Source: Apus apus (lineage: Eukaryota; Chordata; Aves; Apodiformes; Apodidae). From it: a DNA stretch of 64,000 nt. This document shows positions 58,404-64,000 of this stretch, piece by piece. The translations under genes were made by a program, and so were the position numbers. The notes beneath the pieces are model-generated. The model had not been told where the DNA came from and searched no databases. It saw only the letters and a list, made by a program, of their open reading frames with translations. The stretch spans positions 17,798,350 through 17,862,349 of the forward strand of contig NC_067286.1 in the NCBI RefSeq assembly GCF_020740795.1, read 5' to 3'. Numbering within the stretch: the stretch's first letter is position 1; every line of letters starts with the position of its first letter.

Positions 58404-60405
58404 TTAAAACTGTTCTGACAGCAATTCACATAATCTCTGAGATACAGCTTCTTTACTTGTTCGTAGTGTGAGCCTGTACATCTGAAAAAGAACATAAAGC
58501 ATTATTTACTTCTGAAACAGTTTGGCATTAAGTGAATGCACAGTCAACTACTGAAAACTACTAGTTAACTCTTACTTGATTTTGTAGGAAAAAGATGTCA
58601 ACTTAAAACATTCAGAGGCAGCTACCCACTAAGTAACACAGCTTTTTCAAACCATGGGCTAGAGTGGATCTTCAAGCCCCTGTTCAGAGTTACCATTGGT
58701 CTAGTATTTCTAGGCTTTAACAGCAAGGCATTGTCCACATTTTTTCTTTAATAAATAAATAAATCTAGTGGAAAAGTCCAGAGACTCTCTACCACCACTC
58801 AGTTCAGGAAACAGGAGACTTACCACTCAAAACTTTAGTCTTCAGTTAACTTTAATAAAGCCTCTATCAAAATGCTTGAGGAAGAATATTCTTAATATTG
58901 TGTTTGTTTGCTCATGCCTTCTCTTTTGACCTATCATTCTTTTAGTAATTTAAAATGGCAAAGGGAATTATACTTAATCTTGTCTCAATGTACACAAGAC
59001 AGAAACACAGTTTCCAACATTCAAGAGAAGATGAGACTCCATGGACAGTCTGGAGTAATACAGCCATCTCTTCCAATAGGAAAGAGAACTGCTATTAAGA
59101 AGCAGCTTACAAAATTAGGCCAGGACTGGCTGCTACAATTTAATTTGTTGTTGGACTGTGCAGCCACATAGTTAGCTACTGCAATACTGATTTTAAATAA
59201 AATATATATACTGGCAATTAGTTCAAACAAGAACTTGTATACTTTAACAGATACCTGTGCCTGGAGGTTGGGTTCAAGGCGAAGCAAGCATCCAATCTGA
59301 GTCGTTTTTGTATGTATGATACCAGCACCAACAAAGTTAGCAGGATTGGGATCTACCTCCTCAAGAAGGGCTGATCCAAAGCCAATTATCTATGACATAA
59401 ACCCAGAAGACTTAGGTGTGGGGACAGCAGGACACCAATATCAAGTTTATCCAAGCAAAGCCATCAACAACTAGCAAAAAAGTAGTAGACTAATTTTTAG
59501 TTGGAAGTATTCAAGACACTAAAGAATTATGCAATACCAATTTAACAACAAAAAATTTTTGAAGCAACAGTAATGCTGACAGTGCCCTGTTCCTGAAAAA
59601 AGGTTCCTCTTGAAAACCGAGAACTAAAACAGATTAAGTAAGTCTTTCCAGTTTTTGATAAAGCCATTCCTGACTTACACAAGTCTCTTCTGTTTTGCCT
59701 AAGGCAGCCAGTTCTATAAAAAGTCACTTGTTTTCATTTCTAACTAGTAACTCTAGTATAAATAAAGGCTTGAAGTATCTTTCAGTTTTAAGCCCTGAAT
59801 TTCTCTTCTCTTAGATAGCTTCAAGCTGCTATTGAAGACAACATCTAAATTCAAGCCACACTGAGAAACAGTCCATTCAACCCAGCACTGCCACGGGTCT
59901 GAGGTCTGTTACACAACATCAGCTTACATTTTAACAGGATGATCCAACTGCCATTTAAACCAAGTTGAACAAATTTTGCTTATACCACTACAAATTAAAA
60001 ATACCACAACACCACCCACCTTTGCTTTTGTGATCTCTGCATCCATCGGGTGTTTTGCTTTAAAGATATTCTGTACTTCTTGTTTTGGACTGCAAGAAAA
60101 GGAAGATGAATACACAGTGTAACACATATACTATATGTTCAATAGCAACATATTGGGAAGTTTGTAACTCACAGGATTAAGTATGTGATGGGGCACCGCC
60201 CCAGCTACTAACACAAATACACCCTTCTTCTTCCCTTGGCCAACCACAAGGGGCTCAGGCCCAAGCCCAAGCCCAGACAAGGTCTTACTTGCTCAGTTGC
60301 TTCCAGCGCTGGAAAAAGTCTTGAGAAGACATCTCTGTTGGCTGGAAAAATTTATTCAGTGTGATGGGTAATTTTACTGAAAGATTTTGAAATGTTCCGC
60401 CATAC
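58404..60405 (-). CDS. AP2A2: AP2A2 exons: appendage platform subdomain and stop
   Basis: Exons 60289-60405, 60020-60089, 59255-59389 and 58404-58481 encode the platform, which binds DPF/W-type motifs of endocytic accessory proteins. The FFQRWKQL motif with the key Trp (Trp840 in mouse alpha-C) is in exon 60289-60405. The last exon ends [12 protein letters not shown]. All donors are GT and all acceptors AG. Confidence 0.95.
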
Positions 60406-63400
60406 CTGCACATGGAAAAGAAAGAACACAGCGTATGCAACACAGTATCAGCAATCTCTCAGCCTAAATCAACCACAGAATTGAGGATGAACACTAAGGT
60501 GCAACTGTTATGACTAATATCCATCAACTGGAACAAGTTATTTTCTGTGAGGGTGGCAAGATACTGGAACTGGTTGATCAGAGAAGTTGAGGATGCCCCC
60601 TCCCCTAGAAGCGTTCAAGGTGAGGTCAGATGGGGCTTTGAATGACCTGGTCTAGTGGAAGGTGTCCCTACCCATGGCAGGGGGGTAGAAATCACAGAAT
60701 CTTAGAATGGTTTAGGTTGGAAATCTTCTAAGATTCCTTCCAACACAAGTCACTCTGATTCTACGAACTGCAAATAATGTTATTTCTAAGACAGTTTTAA
60801 TCCACGGTTAAATATATGCCTATATATGGTTATATGTTACATATATGCTTTTATATATATGCTTAGATGGCACACAAAAGTGAATAGGCAGAACTTCTAA
60901 TAAAGATCTCTCAGTTTCAACATAGGATATTATCCCTTTAGATAACACCCAAAGGAGTGAAAACATATCCCTGTAGAAAGCATACCAGTAAGAACAAGTA
61001 TAGAGTAAAATAACAGAATGTAGCTCAGAAATCAGGATTTTCCAAAGGCTGATGTTGAGCAGACATAAGATTCTATGTCTGACTGCATGCATTTCCAGGT
61101 CAAGTTGTATGCAGAATGCTCTTAGTTTCCAAAAGGGAGAAGTTACTGTGCATATTCCTGTCAAGATTTCTTAAGCAAACAGGAAGTCTGCTGTTTTATA
61201 CAGATAGCAGAAAGACAAGTCATGGAGACAATTCATCAGTAGCTGTTTCTTGATTAGCTTATTGTTGGTTTTCTTCCAACCATATTGTTCCAAGTGGATT
61301 TTCCTGTTTCCCCTAGTAGCTTAAAGCTTAGTTAGATCAATTTTTCACTAAGTCAGGTACTCAAGACAAATCTCTGTGTGTGCATATTCTACACTTCAGT
61401 GAGGGAACAAGAACAAACTTAACATCTGTCATTTCACTAATTTACTAGCATTTGAATCCTATGTTTTTACCTGAATTGAATGTTCAGGATTGGAGCTTCC
61501 ATAAAGTCTGACACACATTCGATGTTCACAACCTGTTGAACCTGTGCACCTCCATCAACTGTGGGGTCAACAGGTTTTGTCTGAAGATTCAGGCATAAGA
61601 ACTGGTTAAGGAAAATGATCAATGAATTTATAACTTAAAAAAAATGGCAGATCCTTTGACATGCTATATAAGGAATTAGCATCATGTCCACACATTCTCT
61701 ATATAATCTTCCACATCTGCTCATGACTTGTTCTTTCTGCAAGAACTTCAGAAAACTATCAGCAAGCTTCTCATTTCATGTCCTAGGACACCAGGTCTTT
61801 ATCCAGCAGCTGTATCATAATTTGGCATGGCATAAAACACAGAACCCAAATAAGATCACATACGCTACTGCATTTAAGGATATTTGACTGTAAGTCATCT
61901 GAGCAGATTACTGTTGGAGTAAAATTCAAGAATTGTGTTGATGTCTTATTACCATAGAATATGAACATACGTCCTAGAAAAAAGAATGAAAGACAGAATT
62001 TTTAGGTATGTCAAATGTAATCATATTGAATTACCTGTACACCCAGTCTCTACTACTTCGTCTTTCTACCTGTCATGAAGACAACTTTTAAAAACAAAAC
62101 ATAGTTTACATGGTTTATCTTGCCAAGATATTCACAGTTCAAGATGAAGTAACAGATTAAACAAAACCATCAGACCTCTCCCATAGTGGCTGTCACACAG
62201 TTAGTTAGATAATCAGTGGAAGTCCTTCAGTAGCCCGAGCATGTTACTTTTTATGTAAAGAAGCTACTGCAGTACCAGAAGTGATGCAGAAGGGGAGAGG
62301 CAAGCAATCCGGGTACTGGTCTGTGGTTGATTCCCAGCTCTTTCCTAGATGTTTTCAGTATCTTGTGCATTAATGTATTATGATAAGCATGTCCAGTATT
62401 TATTGTGTATCATGTTATCACAATAAGTTATGCTGCAACATGAAAATTGAGGAAACTGGTCCTTTATAATCCTACCTGTACCAGCCTTTCAACTAGGCAG
62501 CAAGAGCTGGAGCTTACAGTACCATTTAACACTCTCATTTCATCTTTGCTACTAAAAAACCCAACAAGTTCATGAGAACAAGAACCCATGCACAGAAGCC
62601 AGGGTTGCAGAGGATACACAGGGAAGATTCTAAGACACATTAGGCCTGAAATCACATTTCCCTCTTAAGCAGGTGGAAAGTAAGTCCTATCTATTGTGCT
62701 GGTGCTGGGGTTGGTAACACAGACAGCTAACCACTTGGCCTGAAAGGTCTTACCCAGGTTCTGTCGAAATTCAGATTTCAATCCAATTTGCAGCAACTGA
62801 TTTTCAAATAAGACTCCATTATTTTTACACACAAACCTAGGGGAAGAGAGGCAAAGTGTGTTTTAAATTGAGTGATATTAAACAATATTTAGAACCCCAA
62901 ACTTCAGGGTTTACACAGAGGATGAAGATTGTGGTTAACCTAGAGTGAATCAGTCTGTGAGAGAGGCCTTTGCACAAAACTGGTTAGGAAACAATTTTAC
63001 AAAAAAAAAACAACACCATTTGTAGGACACTAAAAAAAGATTTTTGATAGGATGTCTGAGAAACTATGAAGGAAGTCACAATATGCTATACACACACACA
63101 CACACTGTCTCTATAAAGGACCAGGCAACAGACTAGGATTTCTTATTCAGATTCTTCAGAACTTCTGAAACTCATTAGGTTGATGCAGAACTGAAAAGTT
63201 TGAAGATTTGACTGTTTAAACCTGAAAGAAAAAAGAATCCCTTGTTTTATCGGTTCTGTATCACAGAAGTCAACTGAGAGCTGGTTTTTTTCTTCCCCTT
63301 TGAGAAAAGAAACTCATCCTGCAGTGATTTCAGTCCTGTCACCCTTCACTTAAAAGTAGAAGAGGTGGTCAGCAAACATCCACCTTCTGTGTATAAGGCA

Positions 63401-63806
63401 CTTATTACATATTCCCAAATATCAGTACTTTTGACACATTACTCTTCTGTTTTTCCTTTATTTGTGAATAGTTGCAAAATTTAAAATACAACTGTCATTG
63501 CCTCATTTCAGAGCAGTGTGTGATAGCACCGACTCAAAAGGAAATTCTAACCTGTGTATTCATGATTTTGTCACAAAATCCAGAGCATCTACAGACGTGT
63601 TCTAGTCACAGGTCTGGCAGTGTATGTTGTTCCAGTTTTGCTGGTATTAAGTTAATGCACAATATAGTTTTGCTTTATAACTATATTCTGGAAGTTGCCC
63701 AGCCTTGCAAGGTTTTAGTATTGCTTACTTGTGAAAATGCTCATCAGCATCATGCACAGTATCAGCTGGTTCCTCAGAAACTACCTCAGATGAAGCCAGG
63801 TCAGGA
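58404..63806 (-). CDS. AP2A2: AP2A2, AP-2 complex alpha-2 subunit, C-terminal part (8 exons)
   Basis: The alpha-2 large subunit of the AP-2 clathrin adaptor acts at the plasma membrane in endocytosis. The window has the end of the flexible hinge and the complete appendage (ear), about 257 residues; the 5' exons lie beyond the right edge. Exons in reading order: 63729-63806, 62754-62836, 61884-61973, 61471-61594, 60289-60405, 60020-60089, 59255-59389, 58404-58481. Phases fit at every junction (2, 1, 1, 2, 2, 0, 0). Signatures are [50 protein letters not shown] and [12 protein letters not shown]. The [10 protein letters not shown] stretch identifies alpha-2 rather than alpha-1. The end is ELLSEQF followed by TAA. 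Confidence 0.95.
60537..60770 (+). mobile_element. CR1 3'-end fragment with inverted internal segment
   Basis: This is in the AP2A2 intron between 60405 and 61471. Mostly + strand CR1 3' region (GGTCTAGTGGAAGGTGTCCC), but about 40 bases from 60691 read as the CR1 end in the opposite direction, before the + strand end resumes. Confidence 0.75.
61471..63806 (-). CDS. AP2A2: AP2A2 exons: hinge end and appendage beta-sandwich subdomain
   Basis: Exon 63729-63806 encodes an acidic Ser-rich hinge end ([18 protein letters not shown]); it is the least conserved part, supported by phase and by the residues running into FVCKNNG. Exons 62754-62836, 61884-61973 and 61471-61594 encode the immunoglobulin-like sandwich of the ear. 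The intron between the last two (61595-61883) has U12-type signals instead of a GT donor. Confidence 0.9.
61595..61883 (-). other. AP2A2: Probable U12-type (minor spliceosome) intron of AP2A2
   Basis: On the - strand the intron starts ATATCCTT, exactly the U12 AT-AC donor consensus, with no GT donor that keeps the conserved reading. Near its end TTCCTTAAC (61613-61605) matches the U12 branch-site consensus, with the branch A 12 bases before the exon. The required exon start (GC, then the CTG of LNLQTK) implies a non-standard 3' end of AT, or GC if the boundary shifts by two bases, rather than AC or AG. Confidence 0.75.
63090..63105. repeat. (AC)8 microsatellite
   Basis: A perfect 16-base dinucleotide repeat in the AP2A2 intron between exons 63729-63806 and 62754-62836. 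Confidence 0.85.
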
Positions 63807-64000
63807 CTAGTTCAGGCAGCACAAAAGGAAGAAAGGCAGTAGCAACAGAGATAGCAGGAGTTAGTAAAGACAGCTTAGTGCTTAGTTATTTCTTTTACCT
63901 CCTTCCTCAAAAATGGCACTGCTGAGTTTAATGCATGAAAATTTATTAGCTGCCCTAGCTCAGTACACCTAGAAAGGTTTTAGGCATTAGGCAATGTTTT

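Noticed and set aside
1-64000. Bacterial or phage-type systems, CRISPR arrays, tRNA or rRNA genes
   Set aside because: All coding signals are spliced vertebrate genes. I saw no regular spaced repeats of CRISPR type and no tRNA or rRNA sequence; the only regular arrays are the mucin exon units and simple repeats.

Overview
This window is vertebrate nuclear DNA, almost certainly from a bird. It has spliced genes with GT-AG introns, AT-rich introns, no operon-like structure, and about ten CR1 non-LTR retrotransposon copies. Several CR1 copies keep the typical avian 3' end (repeats of the TTCTATGA type). I cannot name the species from sequence alone.

Two genes lie tail to tail. The + strand carries a complete gel-forming mucin gene that I identify as MUC6, known in birds as the source of the beta subunit of egg-white ovomucin. 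I followed it through 39 coding exons, from a signal peptide at 3680 to a TAG stop at 54403-54405. The - strand carries the 3' end of AP2A2 (clathrin adaptor AP-2, alpha-2 subunit): eight exons from 63806 down to a TAA stop at 58404-58406, covering the end of the hinge and the whole appendage domain. MUC6 next to AP2A2 in this convergent arrangement matches the human 11p15 order. On that basis MUC2 should lie off the left edge, but it is not visible here.

Region by region: 1-3560 is upstream intergenic DNA with no recognised gene. A TATA-like box at 3566 precedes exon 1. From 3680 to 35049 are exons 1-27, coding for the signal peptide and the D1, D2, D' and D3 assemblies (VWD-C8-TIL), which carry out disulfide-linked multimerisation. 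From 39268 to 49272 are exons 28-37, coding for the Pro/Thr/Ser-rich (PTS) O-glycosylated domain. Here the sequence becomes richer in G+C, the exons are all phase 1-1, and a 967-976 bp exon-plus-intron unit is tandemly copied. Exons 38-39 (52443-54405) encode the C-terminal cystine knot (CTCK), which dimerises the chains. There is no D4, B or C domain, as expected for MUC6. A G-rich 3' UTR ends at an AATAAA at 54785. From there to 58403 is intergenic DNA or AP2A2 3' UTR, and the rest is AP2A2.

The main oddities are four. First, exon 30 has a one-base length defect that brings a stop into frame midway through the PTS domain; it is a real truncating allele, an assembly error, or rescued by exon skipping. 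Second, the PTS domain grew by very recent tandem duplication of whole exon-intron units. Third, AP2A2 contains a probable U12-type (AT-AC-like) intron with an unusual 3' end. Fourth, the MUC6 3' UTR contains a strong potential G-quadruplex tract. I found no evidence of a wholly new biological system. All exon coordinates come from reading splice sites, phase and protein similarity by eye, not from transcript data.
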